Of a DNA stretch of 64,000 nucleotides, positions 18,285 to 28,049 are shown piece by piece. The stretch covers positions 3,844,001 through 3,908,000 of the forward strand of contig NZ_CP169217.1 in NCBI RefSeq assembly GCF_041897535.1, read 5' to 3'. The stretch's first letter is position 1. The number at the start of each line of letters is the position of its first letter. The translations under genes and the position numbers were made by a program. Under the pieces are notes generated by a model, which saw nothing but the letters and a program-made list of their open reading frames with translations, did no database searches and was not told the origin of the DNA. This DNA is from Methylomicrobium lacus_A. Lineage in GTDB: Bacteria > Pseudomonadota > Gammaproteobacteria > Methylococcales > Methylomonadaceae.

Positions 18285-21074
18285 TTATGGTTTGTTGATC
18301 AATTTCAAGCCCGGCGGCAGCGCTTCGCCGAATATCTGCTGTTCTTCTTTTTCATCGAGTTCCTTGTAGGTTTCGACCAGGTCGATCCAGGCGGCCGGCG
18401 CCTTCGTGAGCCTGAGTTTTTCGATGACCTGTTTGCGCGCCTCGTCCTCGACATCGCGGGCACGGTCGCCGCTCATTCGGGCGATCAGGGTCGCCGCGAA
18501 GCCGGCCTGCGGGATTTTTTTCCAGTCGGCCTCCGCGATTTGCCGCAGCCACAGGCCCGCCGTTTCAGGCGGAATCACATTATGGCTGCTGCCGTGGAAC
18601 GGCATTCGGGCGCCGATGCGGCCGACCGCCCACCAGGTCTGCGGCGATTCGCCGGGTTTTTGCAGGCGGTTCAAGAGCCAGCCGCCGAGCTGGATCTTTT
18701 TCGCGACCGGCAGGCGTTCGAGCACCGCCGCGAGGCGCACGATGTCATCGAAGCTGCGCGCCTTCAGCTGCTTGGCGACGCCGGCCTGCCGCGCGGCGGC
18801 CGGATTGATGTATTTGGCGATGTCCTCAAAAATCTGTTCCTGCGCGGCTTCGTTGAGTCCTCCGGCGATGCGCCGCCACAAGGTCCACCATTCGGCCCAG
18901 TTCTGGATTTCGTTGACGAACTGGATGCCGTGCGGATACAGCTTCCAGAGCTGCTCGACGCGCCAGTCGTCGAGCGCGAAGCCGAAACCGGGGCGCAGGC
19001 AGAAGCCGGTCAGGCTGAGCCAGACGCGTTCATGATGTTCCGAGCGCCGGCGAAACTTGGCGCCCTCGAGCAATTCGGCGAACAGCGCGCGCAGCAGCGG
19101 CGTCGTCCATGCATCGCGGGCTTCGCCGAGGATTTTTTCGAGGTCGGTGCGCAGGCTTTTGACCGCCTTCGGATCGACCGCTTTCGATTTCGAGCCGAAC
19201 ACGGCCTGGATTTGCTCGATCGCCTTGCCGAATTGCGGCGGCAGCGACACATCCCCTGGCACGGCCGAGGGGCCTTTCGCGCGAATCTGAAATTCGACAT
19301 TCCAGCGCCGCCTGTTGTCATCCACCGAGACGCATTCGATTTTCAAGGTGCCGATCTCGGTCTGGGTGACCGCTAACTCGACGACAACCTCGCCGCCTTG
19401 CCCGCTGTCTTCGCTCTCGAAGGCGGCCGCGAGCGGCGGCAAGGAATGAAAGTGCTCGCTGATGTCGGCAATGTCGCCGGGCTTGTACGGCGTATCGCCG
19501 GACATCGAACACAGATGGAAGCGTACCGGCATGCCGAGACGCAGCGCGAAGCGGCGGTCCTTCAGGATCACTTCCTCGCCTTCCTCGCTGCCTTTCGGCA
19601 GGATGCAGACTCCCTGCTGCTCTGCTTTCGATCCGGTGTCGATCAGCAGGAAATAGCTGCGCGCGGCGCCGCCGCCGATCTTGAGCTTTTTCTCGCGCCG
19701 GGCCAGCGCATAGCTGACCGCGCCGAAGGCGACCGCGAGTTCGGGATGGCGGTTTTCGAGAACGGTCAGCTTGCCGTCGTTCCATGATTTGCATAAATCC
19801 TCGATACGCCGGTTCAGGGTCTGGCTGCGAAACACGCCGCCGTTGACCAAGAGGGCATCGGGCGCGCTGCCCTGGCCTTGCGTGGCTTCGCGCGCGGCGC
19901 CTTCATGCAGTTTCAGGAAAGCGGCGATATGTTTGCTGACCGCGGGTTCGGCCGCATAGGGCAGGCCGAATTCGACGACGCCGCTGCGCTTGCGGTCGGG
20001 CAGGTCGCCGCGTCCGGACAAGGGGAAGAAACCGTCCAGTGCGATCGACCGCACTTCTTCGCGGCCGAGGGTTGCGGCCCGGGTTCCGCCGATCAGTTTT
20101 GAGCCGCCGCCGAGCAGCGTCACGTTGACCTGTTCGGGCGCGTCGTCGGCCAACAGGCGTTCCTTCGCGATCCGGCATTGTTCGAGCAAGTGCGACAATT
20201 CGGCCGCGGACAGGCGCTGTTCGCCGCGGAGCAGGCGGCTTTCGGCCAGGTGAGCGAGCGCCAGGTCGATATTGTCGCCGCCGAGCATCAGATGGTCGCC
20301 GACGCCGATCCGGGTCAGTTTCGGTTCGGCGCCGCCGTGTTCGACCTTGATCAGGGTCAGGTCGGTGGTGCCGCCGCCGACATCGCAGATCAAGAGCAGA
20401 TGCACGTCCTCGAGCAGTTCGCCGATGTTGCCGGCATTGCGCCTGAGCCAGTCGTAGCAAACTGCTTGCGGTTCTTCGAGCAGGCGGACCTGCGGCAGAC
20501 CGGCGCGGCGCGCGGCTTCCAGGGTCAGGGAGCGCGCCGCTTCGTCGAACGAGGCCGGCACCGTGATCACGATGTCCTGCTCCGCGAGCGGCGCGTCCTT
20601 GAAGCGGTGCCCCCAGACCTTGCGCACGTGCGCAAGGTAACTCGCGCTGGCATCGATCGGCGACACCTTGCTCACGTCTTCGTCGCCGCCCCAGGGCAGG
20701 ATCTCGGCGCCGTGATCGACCGAGGGATGCGATAGCCAGCTTTTCGCGCTCGCGACCAGGCGGCCCTTGGTCTTGGCGCCGAGCACGCGCGCGGCTTCGC
20801 CGATCACCGCGCTGCCTGCTTCCTCGCCGAACACGATGTCCGCTTCGGCCAGTTCGCCAGCGGCCGGATGATAACGCACCGAGGGCAGCAAGGTTCTGGC
20901 CGCGACCTGGCCCGGCGCGGTCAATTGTTCGATCTCGAAGATCCGGATGTCGACCGGCGTTTCGCCGATTTTCGCGTAAGCGACCACGGTATGCGTCGTG
21001 CCGAGATCGATGCCGACGAGGTATTGGGGAGAAGACTTTTGCACGTTGCTTTTGTTATTGTAATGGTATGCCAA
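18285..21074 (-). CDS. Large Hsp70-family ATPase with C-terminal extension
   Basis: The 929-residue product is longer than DnaK (about 640). The N-terminal actin-like ATPase domain shows phosphate-1 motif GIDLGTTHTVVAY near residue 21 and phosphate-2 motif CDVGGGTTDLTLI near residue 235. A substrate-binding-like beta region follows, then a long helical domain typical of the DUF3731-bearing Hsp70 subfamily; there is no DnaK-type EEVD-like tail. A chaperone or remodelling ATPase is likely; clients are unknown. The apparent start is TTG at 21074, with an alternative GTG at 21044; neither has a clear Shine-Dalgarno. It is the first gene of an operon with a membrane protein and the helicase fusion. 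Confidence 0.88.
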   Translation of the reverse strand: MAYHYNNKSNVQKSSPQYLVGIDLGTTHTVVAYAKIGETPVDIRIFEIEQLTAPGQVAARTLLPSVRYHPAAGELAEADIVFGEEAGSAVIGEAARVLGAKTKGRLVASAKSWLSHPSVDHGAEILPWGGDEDVSKVSPIDASASYLAHVRKVWGHRFKDAPLAEQDIVITVPASFDEAARSLTLEAARRAGLPQVRLLEEPQAVCYDWLRRNAGNIGELLEDVHLLLICDVGGGTTDLTLIKVEHGGAEPKLTRIGVGDHLMLGGDNIDLALAHLAESRLLRGEQRLSAAELSHLLEQCRIAKERLLADDAPEQVNVTLLGGGSKLIGGTRAATLGREEVRSIALDGFFPLSGRGDLPDRKRSGVVEFGLPYAAEPAVSKHIAAFLKLHEGAAREATQGQGSAPDALLVNGGVFRSQTLNRRIEDLCKSWNDGKLTVLENRHPELAVAFGAVSYALARREKKLKIGGGAARSYFLLIDTGSKAEQQGVCILPKGSEEGEEVILKDRRFALRLGMPVRFHLCSMSGDTPYKPGDIADISEHFHSLPPLAAAFESEDSGQGGEVVVELAVTQTEIGTLKIECVSVDDNRRRWNVEFQIRAKGPSAVPGDVSLPPQFGKAIEQIQAVFGSKSKAVDPKAVKSLRTDLEKILGEARDAWTTPLLRALFAELLEGAKFRRRSEHHERVWLSLTGFCLRPGFGFALDDWRVEQLWKLYPHGIQFVNEIQNWAEWWTLWRRIAGGLNEAAQEQIFEDIAKYINPAAARQAGVAKQLKARSFDDIVRLAAVLERLPVAKKIQLGGWLLNRLQKPGESPQTWWAVGRIGARMPFHGSSHNVIPPETAGLWLRQIAEADWKKIPQAGFAATLIARMSGDRARDVEDEARKQVIEKLRLTKAPAAWIDLVETYKELDEKEEQQIFGEALPPGLKLINKP

Positions 21075-21218
21075 AGTGAGGCAGGGCGCGCATCGCGTAC
21101 CCTGCCGAAAACCGGTTATTTTAAACTATTATTCCGGCCCCGATCAGCCAATCTCCCTTTCAAAATAATCGAAATCACTAAAATCCCTTGAAAATAAAAA
21201 TGAATTTTACCGGTCGGT

Positions 21219-21250
21219 TCTTTGTTTAGCCGGGATTCAGGTTATAATAT
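21219..21250 (+). promoter_or_regulatory. Likely sigma-70 promoter for miaB operon
   Basis: A perfect -10 box TATAAT lies at 21243-21248. It is preceded by TTGTTT or TCTTTG as a weak -35 at 15-18 bases spacing. It lies about 115 bases before miaB in the divergent hsp70-miaB intergenic region. Confidence 0.5.
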
Positions 21251-21360
21251 GCGCCCCATGGGGTTCTCGATAATCACCCTGAGCGCAGTCATTGATACAT
21301 TGGAGGCTTTGAGCATCATTTCATCTCGCGGGTTATTTCTTTGGGAACATAGTCTTAGCG

Positions 21361-22737
21361 ATGTTTAATGATTTCGACAATATGACGCAAAAGCTTTATA
21401 TTCAAACCAACGGTTGCCAGATGAACGAGTACGATTCCGACAAGATGCGGGACGTGCTGCATGCTTCACATGGTTTTGAATTGACCGACGATCCGAAACA
21501 GGCGGACGTCTTGTTGTTGAATACCTGCTCGATCCGCGAAAAGGCCCAGGAAAAAGTATTTTCCGCGCTGGGCCGTTGGCGCATCCTGAAAGAAAAGCGC
21601 CCCGATGTCGTAATCGGCGTCGGCGGCTGCGTGGCCAGCCAGGAGGGCGATGCGATCCAAAAGCGCGCGCCGTTCGTCGATATCGTGTTCGGCCCGCAAA
21701 CCCTGCATCGCCTGCCGCAATTGCTCGACCAGGCGCGCGGCAAGCGCAAGCCGGTCGTCGACATCTCCTTCCCCGAAATCGAAAAATTCGATGCGCTGCC
21801 CGAGCCGCGCGCCGACGGTCCCAAGGCGTTTGTTTCGGTGATGGAAGGCTGCAGCAAATACTGCTCGTTCTGCGTGGTGCCCTATACCCGCGGCGAGGAA
21901 ATCAGCCGTCCGCTCGACGACGTGATTGCCGAAATCACGGCCCTGGCCAAACAGGGCGTGCGCGAAGTCAATCTGCTCGGCCAGAACGTGAATGCCTACC
22001 GCGGCGCGATGGAAGACGGCGACATTGCCGATTTCGCGTTGCTGCTGCATCACGTGGCCGCGATCGACGGCATCGGCAGGATTCGTTTCACCACCTCGCA
22101 CCCGGTCGAATTTACCGACAGCCTGATCGAGGCTTTCGCGGAGATTCCGGCTTTGGTCGATCATTTGCATCTGCCGGTGCAATCGGGCAGCGACCACATC
22201 CTGAAGATGATGAAACGCGGTCATACCCGCGCCGACTATATCGAAAAGATCCGGAAACTCAGGGACGTGCGCCCGAATATCTATCTGTCTTCCGATTTCA
22301 TCATCGGTTTTCCGGGCGAGAGCGAGCAGGATTTCGAGGATACCCTGGCGCTGGTCGACGAGATCGGCTTCGACCTGTCGTTCAGCTTCATCTACAGCGC
22401 GCGCCCCGGTACGCCGGCGGCGGATCTGCCCGACGATGTGCCGATCGAAGTCAAAAAGCAGCGCCTGGAACGCTTCCAGAATCGGATCAACGAAAATGCG
22501 GCCGCGATTTCGAAAGCGATGATCAACACCGTGCAGACGGTGCTGGTCGAAGGCAAATCGAAAAACAATCCCTTGCAGATGCAGGGGCGCACCGAGAACA
22601 ACCGGGTCGTCAATTTCATCGCGCATCCGCGCCTGGCAGGGCAGTTTGTCGATGTGCTGATTACCGAGGCACTGCCGAACTCGCTCAGAGGCCGGGTCGT
22701 TGATTCCAGTATCGATAAAATCGTCGCCAACAGCTGA
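21361..22737 (+). CDS. miaB: tRNA-2-methylthio-N6-dimethylallyladenosine synthase MiaB
   Basis: The 458-residue radical SAM methylthiotransferase has the N-terminal UPF0004 domain with cluster cysteines in TNGCQMNEYDS, NTCSIREKAQ and GGCVASQEG. The radical SAM motif CSKYCSFC comes next, with a C-terminal TRAM domain. It adds the methylthio group at A37 of tRNAs reading UNN codons. An internal ATG at 21382 (MTQKLYIQTNGCQ) matches the start of E. coli MiaB and may be the true start; neither site has a strong Shine-Dalgarno. It heads the conserved miaB-phoH-ybeY-corC operon. Confidence 0.96.
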   Translation: MFNDFDNMTQKLYIQTNGCQMNEYDSDKMRDVLHASHGFELTDDPKQADVLLLNTCSIREKAQEKVFSALGRWRILKEKRPDVVIGVGGCVASQEGDAIQKRAPFVDIVFGPQTLHRLPQLLDQARGKRKPVVDISFPEIEKFDALPEPRADGPKAFVSVMEGCSKYCSFCVVPYTRGEEISRPLDDVIAEITALAKQGVREVNLLGQNVNAYRGAMEDGDIADFALLLHHVAAIDGIGRIRFTTSHPVEFTDSLIEAFAEIPALVDHLHLPVQSGSDHILKMMKRGHTRADYIEKIRKLRDVRPNIYLSSDFIIGFPGESEQDFEDTLALVDEIGFDLSFSFIYSARPGTPAADLPDDVPIEVKKQRLERFQNRINENAAAISKAMINTVQTVLVEGKSKNNPLQMQGRTENNRVVNFIAHPRLAGQFVDVLITEALPNSLRGRVVDSSIDKIVANS

Positions 22738-22747
22738 TCTACCATCC

Positions 22748-23725
<978 letters not shown>

Positions 23726-24193
23726 AGTCGACATTCAGCGCGTCTTCAAATCGCCGGGTCAGCCGGACCGCCGGCAGATCGTCAAGTGGATCGCTACGGC
23801 CCTGGAGGAAAGCGGCCAGTCCTATGCCTGCGTGATTCGTATCGTCGATGAAGCCGAAAGCGCCGAGCTGAACCTGCACTACCGGCACAAGCCAGGCCCC
23901 ACCAATGTGCTGAGCTTTCCGTTCGAATGGCCGGAAGGTCTGGACGAGGACGAAGGCGGGGAAGCCACTCTGCTCGGCGACCTGGTCATTTGCGCGCCGG
24001 TCGTCGAGCGGGAGGCACTAGAGCAGCGCAAACCGCTTTTGGATCACTGGGCGCACATGATCATCCACGGCCTTTTGCATTTATTGGGCTATGATCATAT
24101 TGAAGAGAGTGATGCCGAAGAAATGGAAACCAAAGAAATCGCGATTCTAAAAAAATTGCACATCGAAAACCCTTATATAGAGGTCATACACGA

Positions 24194-25036
24194 ATGAGTG
24201 AAGGGCAGCCCCCGAGTAGGCACTCCTCGCAGAAAAGCTGGATCGAAAAAATCGGCCAGCTGCTGACCGGGGAGCCTCAGGACCTGGACGATCTGCTGGA
24301 AATTCTCCGCGACGCCAGGGAAAATCACTTACTCGATACCGACGCCCTGAGCATGATCGAAGGCGCCTTGCAGGTATCGCAAATGCGGGTCAGGGACATC
24401 ATGATTCCGCGCGTACAGATGGTCGTGGTGCCGAAGGATGCGGAACTCGACACCTTGTTTCCGCTGGTCACCCAATTCGGCCATTCGCGTTATCCGGTCA
24501 TCGAAGAAGACCGCAGCAAGGTGGTCGGCATCTTGCTGGTCAAGGACCTGTTCGCGCATTCGCTCGCCAACAAGCAGTTGAAAGTCGAGCAAATCATGCG
24601 CCCGGTGATTCTGGTGCCGGAGAGCAAGCGTCTGAATGTGTTGTTGAAAGAACTGCGCACCAAAGGCAATCACATGGCGATCGTGGTCGATGAATACGGC
24701 CAGGCGGCCGGTCTGGTCACGATCGAGGACGTGCTGGAGCAGATCGTCGGCGAGATCGAGGACGAACACGACGAGCAGGACGACGAGAGCTACATCCTGC
24801 AGCGCAATGAAAAGGAATTCATGATCAAGGCGCTGACGCCGATCGAGGAATTCGACGACTATTTCCATACGCATCTGGCGACCGACGAATACGATACCGT
24901 CGGCGGCTTCATCGTGAACGAACTCGAACACATGCCGAAGAAGGGCGAGAGCCTGACCGTCGATAATCTGCGCTTTGAAGTGGTCAGGGCCGATACCCGG
25001 CGCGTGCACCTGCTCAAGCTGAAGATTCTGGATTGA
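24194..25036 (+). CDS. corC: CorC/YbeX-type CBS-domain magnesium and cobalt homeostasis protein
   Basis: The 280-residue soluble product has two CBS domains (VRDIMIPRVQM near residue 60 and VEQIMRPVILV near residue 130, then VDEYGQAAGLVTIEDVLEQI) and a C-terminal CorC_HlyC transporter-associated domain. YbeX is linked to Mg2+ and Co2+ handling and ribosome metabolism. It ends the miaB-phoH-ybeY-corC run. The lnt gene that follows ybeX in E. coli is absent; a convergent gene comes next. Confidence 0.92.
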   Translation: MSEGQPPSRHSSQKSWIEKIGQLLTGEPQDLDDLLEILRDARENHLLDTDALSMIEGALQVSQMRVRDIMIPRVQMVVVPKDAELDTLFPLVTQFGHSRYPVIEEDRSKVVGILLVKDLFAHSLANKQLKVEQIMRPVILVPESKRLNVLLKELRTKGNHMAIVVDEYGQAAGLVTIEDVLEQIVGEIEDEHDEQDDESYILQRNEKEFMIKALTPIEEFDDYFHTHLATDEYDTVGGFIVNELEHMPKKGESLTVDNLRFEVVRADTRRVHLLKLKILD

Positions 25037-25087
25037 GTCGGGGCGACGCAGTCGCCCCTGCAACACATTATCTCTGCTGCGGCTCGC

Positions 25088-25792
25088 TTATAACAGGTCC
25101 AATAGCAGGAACAGCACGACAGCCAATCCCAAGCCGCTATGGATCACGCCGGCAATGCTGGTATAAGGTCCCATCTTGCCCGCCGCAGGCAGCTTTTTGA
25201 CGATGTCGAAGCGTTTCAGCGCCAGATAAGCACCGTTATATTCGAGCAGCAGAATGATCACGACCGCGATGATGAACGGCAGAAATTTGAAAGTCAGGTG
25301 CGGGTAATGCGAGGAGGCAGCCATGAAGTACAACATCGGAATCGAGAACAGCGCATTGGTTCTTGATGCCAGGCCTGCCGCCGCCAGCGCTTCCGCTGCG
25401 TTCGGCAAGGCCGCTCCGCCTTGTGCGACCTGTTTGGCCGAGGCGATCACGATTTTTTGATTAGGCCAGATGATCAGCCAGACATTTGTGAACATCAGGA
25501 TGCCGAGCAGGGCGCCGATAGAAATGTCCATCGACGAGATTCGGCCGGCGCTGACCGCGAACATGCCCAGGCCGGTCAACAGGGTCAAAACCGCGCCCCA
25601 GCGAAACCACCAGAGTGCGCGCGGCGCCAGTTTTTGTAAGGCATCCGCCTTGGCGGAGGCGTCGGCTTCCTTGAAATATTCGGTTTGCACGAAGTTGAAA
25701 TAATACAGCAATCCGATCCAGGTGATGCCGCCCAATAAATGCCCCCACCGCAAAAGCATTTCGATTCCGGCGCTTGTCGTAACGATGCCCAT
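25088..25792 (-). CDS. Integral membrane protein resembling the PuuD/urate-hydroxylase N-terminal domain
   Basis: The 234-residue product has about six to seven hydrophobic segments. The early stretch GHLLGGITWIGLLYYFNFVQ is characteristic of the membrane domain of PuuD-type proteins, with histidines in helices that may bind haem. It lacks any C-terminal cytochrome c domain (no CXXCH), so this is a membrane-domain-only member. GTG at 25798 is possible, but ATG at 25792 has an AGGAG Shine-Dalgarno five bases upstream. No other purine-degradation genes are nearby, so urate oxidation is doubtful. Confidence 0.65.
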   Translation of the reverse strand: MGIVTTSAGIEMLLRWGHLLGGITWIGLLYYFNFVQTEYFKEADASAKADALQKLAPRALWWFRWGAVLTLLTGLGMFAVSAGRISSMDISIGALLGILMFTNVWLIIWPNQKIVIASAKQVAQGGAALPNAAEALAAAGLASRTNALFSIPMLYFMAASSHYPHLTFKFLPFIIAVVIILLLEYNGAYLALKRFDIVKKLPAAGKMGPYTSIAGVIHSGLGLAVVLFLLLDLL

Positions 25793-25993
25793 AGTCACTC
25801 CTCTCTTAAATAATTATTCGTTATTGATTATTGGTTGAATGTACGTGATCTTGATGTCGTACGGGTAGATATTGGACAGGAAAGGCAGAAAAAGTCAAGG
25901 AAATGATCGGACGCGGCAGCGCGCGAGGTGTCAGGGCGGGTAAGGGGCGCGAAGGGATAGCGCCGCAACACAAGGGATGCGTTTTCAGCGGGC

Positions 25994-26018
25994 AATAAAA
26001 AGCCCGCATAAAGCGGGC
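25994..26018 (-). terminator. Intrinsic terminator of the small RNA
   Basis: On the minus strand, GCCCGC TTTAT GCGGGC (26018-26002) is followed directly by TTTTTATT. It lies almost 400 bases beyond the bepA stop, too far to be the simple terminator of that gene. Confidence 0.8.
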
Positions 26019-26182
26019 GTGTTGAGCATTTTATTTTTATTTTTTTTAATTGCCGTTGTACCGAGTTGTGGTCTGTACAACTTTACTCAAGCAGGTTAAC
26101 TTATTTTATTATTGTTATCAGCATAGCTTAACTCAGCTATTCTCCTCCGCCGGTTGATTAACCAGTCTTGCTCTCTGAGAGC
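25994..26182 (-). ncRNA. Candidate structured small RNA
   Basis: Between a near-consensus promoter and a canonical terminator the minus strand encodes about 189 nt with five hairpins. H1 is 26170-26182 (5-bp stem, CAG loop, at the inferred 5' end). H2 is 26150-26165 (6-bp stem with one G-U pair that exists only in the minus-strand RNA). H3 is 26123-26140 (perfect 6-bp stem). H4 is 26055-26081 (perfect 7-bp stem). The terminator stem is 26002-26018. A-rich linkers (26101-26120, reading AACAATAATAAAATAA, and 26028-26052) separate H3, H4 and the terminator and resemble Hfq distal-face targets. A GGAGGA lies between H2 and H3. The only reading frame there encodes seven residues. Confidence 0.65.
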
Positions 26183-26188
26183 GGGGCT

Positions 26189-26218
26189 ATTCTAAATCGA
26201 TTGAAAACGCCTTGTCCA
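26189..26218 (-). promoter_or_regulatory. Strong sigma-70 promoter for the small RNA
   Basis: On the minus strand, TGGACA (26218-26213) and TAGAAT (26194-26189) are separated by 18 bases. Each matches consensus at 5 of 6 positions. A GC-rich discriminator and an A/T-tract region upstream of the -35 resemble stable-RNA promoters. Confidence 0.7.
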
Positions 26219-26221
26219 CCA

Positions 26222-26254
26222 AAAAAATGATTTTTTTTCAAAAAATCATTTTTT
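26222..26254. repeat. Perfect 15-bp A/T inverted repeat upstream of the small RNA promoter
   Basis: AAAAAATGATTTTTT at 26222-26236 and its exact reverse complement at 26240-26254 flank a 3-base centre. It abuts the -35 box and may act as an UP element or a regulator site. Confidence 0.6.
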
Positions 26255-26411
26255 ACGTAAAAAACTTTTAAAAAACATGGTGTTGTGGTTTTTGTGCGGA
26301 ATCTGCAAAGGGGATGCATCGGTTCGAAATGCGGCTACGATTCGGATTGATTGTCATTCAAAGCCCGTTTTTCGGCAGTCGAATGGTCAAACCGAAAATC
26401 GCAGCGCTACC

Positions 26412-27869
26412 TCAACGCGCTTCCCTGGCCTTCCTGTCTTCCTCGATGAAAAAGTTCAAGCGCTCGCTCAAAATCGAAGACAAATAAAAATTCAAGCCTT
26501 TCGATTTTTGCGCCAGGCGGATTTGGGTGATCGCATCGCGGGTTTGGCCCATCGCGTAGTAATATTCGGCAAAATAGCGGTGCGACTCGGCCGGCTGGTG
26601 CAGTTTGCCGTAGGTTTCGGCCAGCATCTGATAATAAACCGGCAGTTTCTGGGTGTTTGCGCTCAGCGAGAACAAGGTTTTTCTGGCTTTTTCGGCTTGA
26701 TCGGTTTTGAGCAGCGAGGTGATATATTCGAGCTTGATCGCCTCATTTTCGGGAAATTGGCGGCTCAGTTTTTCATAAAGCGCCAGTGCCTTGCCGAATT
26801 GGCGCTGTTCGAGCGCGGTGCGTGCCAGGGCGGCGCCGTACTGTGATTGGGCCGGAAAATCGCTCGCCAGTTTCTGAAAAATAGGCTCCGCCTCGGTAAA
26901 TTTTTGCTGCGCCAAGGCGGTCAGGCCGAGTCCGTAGGTCGCTACGGTGCGTTGCTCGTCGGTGCCCTGGTTCAGGCGGCTAGCAAAGTATTTCCGGGTC
27001 TCGCCGGGGTCGGTGCCGGCCATGACTCGAAGTTTGGCCCGAATCAGCTGGTATCCCAGCGAGTCAGGGTATTGTTTGTAAGGGTATTGGTCGGCGCGCC
27101 CGCGCGAGTCGGAAATCCGCGAGGCGGTGACCGGGTGGGTGCGCAAAAATTCGGGTATGTTCTGGCCGTAATAGCGGGTCGATTGCTGCAGGCGTTCAAA
27201 GAAAGTCGGCATGCTGCGCGGGTCGAATTGCGATTCGGAGAGAATATGCATGCCGACCCGGTCGGCTTCTTCCTCGTTTTCACGGGTGAAGTCGATCTGA
27301 AACTGGATGCTGCCGGCCTGAATCGCGATCAGTGCGGCCTGGCCGAGTTGCGGCGCCTGCGTGCCGAGCAGGATCGCGGCCAGGGTCGCGGCGGCGGTCG
27401 GCAGCGATAGCCGCCCGGCCGCTTCGGCGGCGCGGTACAAATGGCGCTGGGTTACGTGCGCAATTTCGTGCGCCATGACCGAGGCCAGTTCGCTTTCGGC
27501 TTCGGTGATCAGAATCAGGCCGGAATTGACGCCGACATAGCCGCCGGGTCCCGCGAACGCGTTCACGTCATTTTCCAGCACCACAAAAAAATGAAACGGA
27601 TAGCCGGGCAGATCGCTGACCGTGACCAGCTTTTGGCCGATCGACTGAATGAATTGCTGGATTTCCGGGTCCTGATTGATCGTGATTTGCGAATTCAGGC
27701 TGCGGAAAAATGCCGCGCCGAGCTGTTGTTCCTCTGCCGGCGTGATCAGCGTGCCGGACGAGTCGCCCATGTCGGGCAGTTCGATTTTGCTGATGTCATC
27801 AGCGGCGTGGGGTAAGGGAGGGAAGACAGTCAGGCTTAAGGCCAGGGCCAACAGGGCGGTTTTTTGCAT
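26412..27869 (-). CDS. bepA: BepA-like periplasmic M48 metalloprotease with TPR repeats
   Basis: The 485-residue product (E. coli BepA 487) has a Sec signal peptide ending near PPLPHAADD, an M48 peptidase domain with zinc motif HEIAH inside VMAHEIAHVTQRH, the downstream glutamate in ENEEEADRVGMH, and C-terminal TPR-like helices from about residue 300. BepA degrades stalled LptD and assists outer-membrane protein assembly in the periplasm. An upstream in-frame TTG exists at 27875, but ATG at 27869 gives a better signal sequence. It is divergent from proS. Confidence 0.92.
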   Translation of the reverse strand: MQKTALLALALSLTVFPPLPHAADDISKIELPDMGDSSGTLITPAEEQQLGAAFFRSLNSQITINQDPEIQQFIQSIGQKLVTVSDLPGYPFHFFVVLENDVNAFAGPGGYVGVNSGLILITEAESELASVMAHEIAHVTQRHLYRAAEAAGRLSLPTAAATLAAILLGTQAPQLGQAALIAIQAGSIQFQIDFTRENEEEADRVGMHILSESQFDPRSMPTFFERLQQSTRYYGQNIPEFLRTHPVTASRISDSRGRADQYPYKQYPDSLGYQLIRAKLRVMAGTDPGETRKYFASRLNQGTDEQRTVATYGLGLTALAQQKFTEAEPIFQKLASDFPAQSQYGAALARTALEQRQFGKALALYEKLSRQFPENEAIKLEYITSLLKTDQAEKARKTLFSLSANTQKLPVYYQMLAETYGKLHQPAESHRYFAEYYYAMGQTRDAITQIRLAQKSKGLNFYLSSILSERLNFFIEEDRKAREAR

Positions 27870-28049
27870 TAACAAGCGGATGGCTGGGTTTGAGGGAGGG
27901 TTTACTGGCGATCTGAGTCGCCGCTATTGTAGCGCAAAGATACCCAATTTGACCTCTGCCTGCGAAAATCGTTGCATCGACAAGCGGATGACTCATCCGG
28001 CGCGAAATTCGGTAAAATAGGCGTTTTTCATTTATTCAGACGATAGATC

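Larger units (their letters stand above)
25793..26411. other. Long intergenic region carrying a candidate small RNA
   Basis: There is no protein gene. The minus strand holds a strong promoter, about 190 bases of hairpin-rich sequence and an intrinsic terminator, described separately. The portion 25800-25990 probably holds the promoter of the PuuD-like gene. Confidence 0.6.

Noticed and set aside
26105..26128. A seven-codon reading frame (MLITIIK) preceded by GGAGGAG in the small RNA region
   Set aside because: The start lies inside hairpin H3 and the peptide is trivial. It could be a leader peptide, but nothing downstream would be controlled by it before the terminator.
25994..26182. The small RNA as 6S RNA on the basis of its length
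   Set aside because: 6S RNA folds as one long hairpin with a central bulge; this sequence folds as several short independent stems and ends in an intrinsic terminator.
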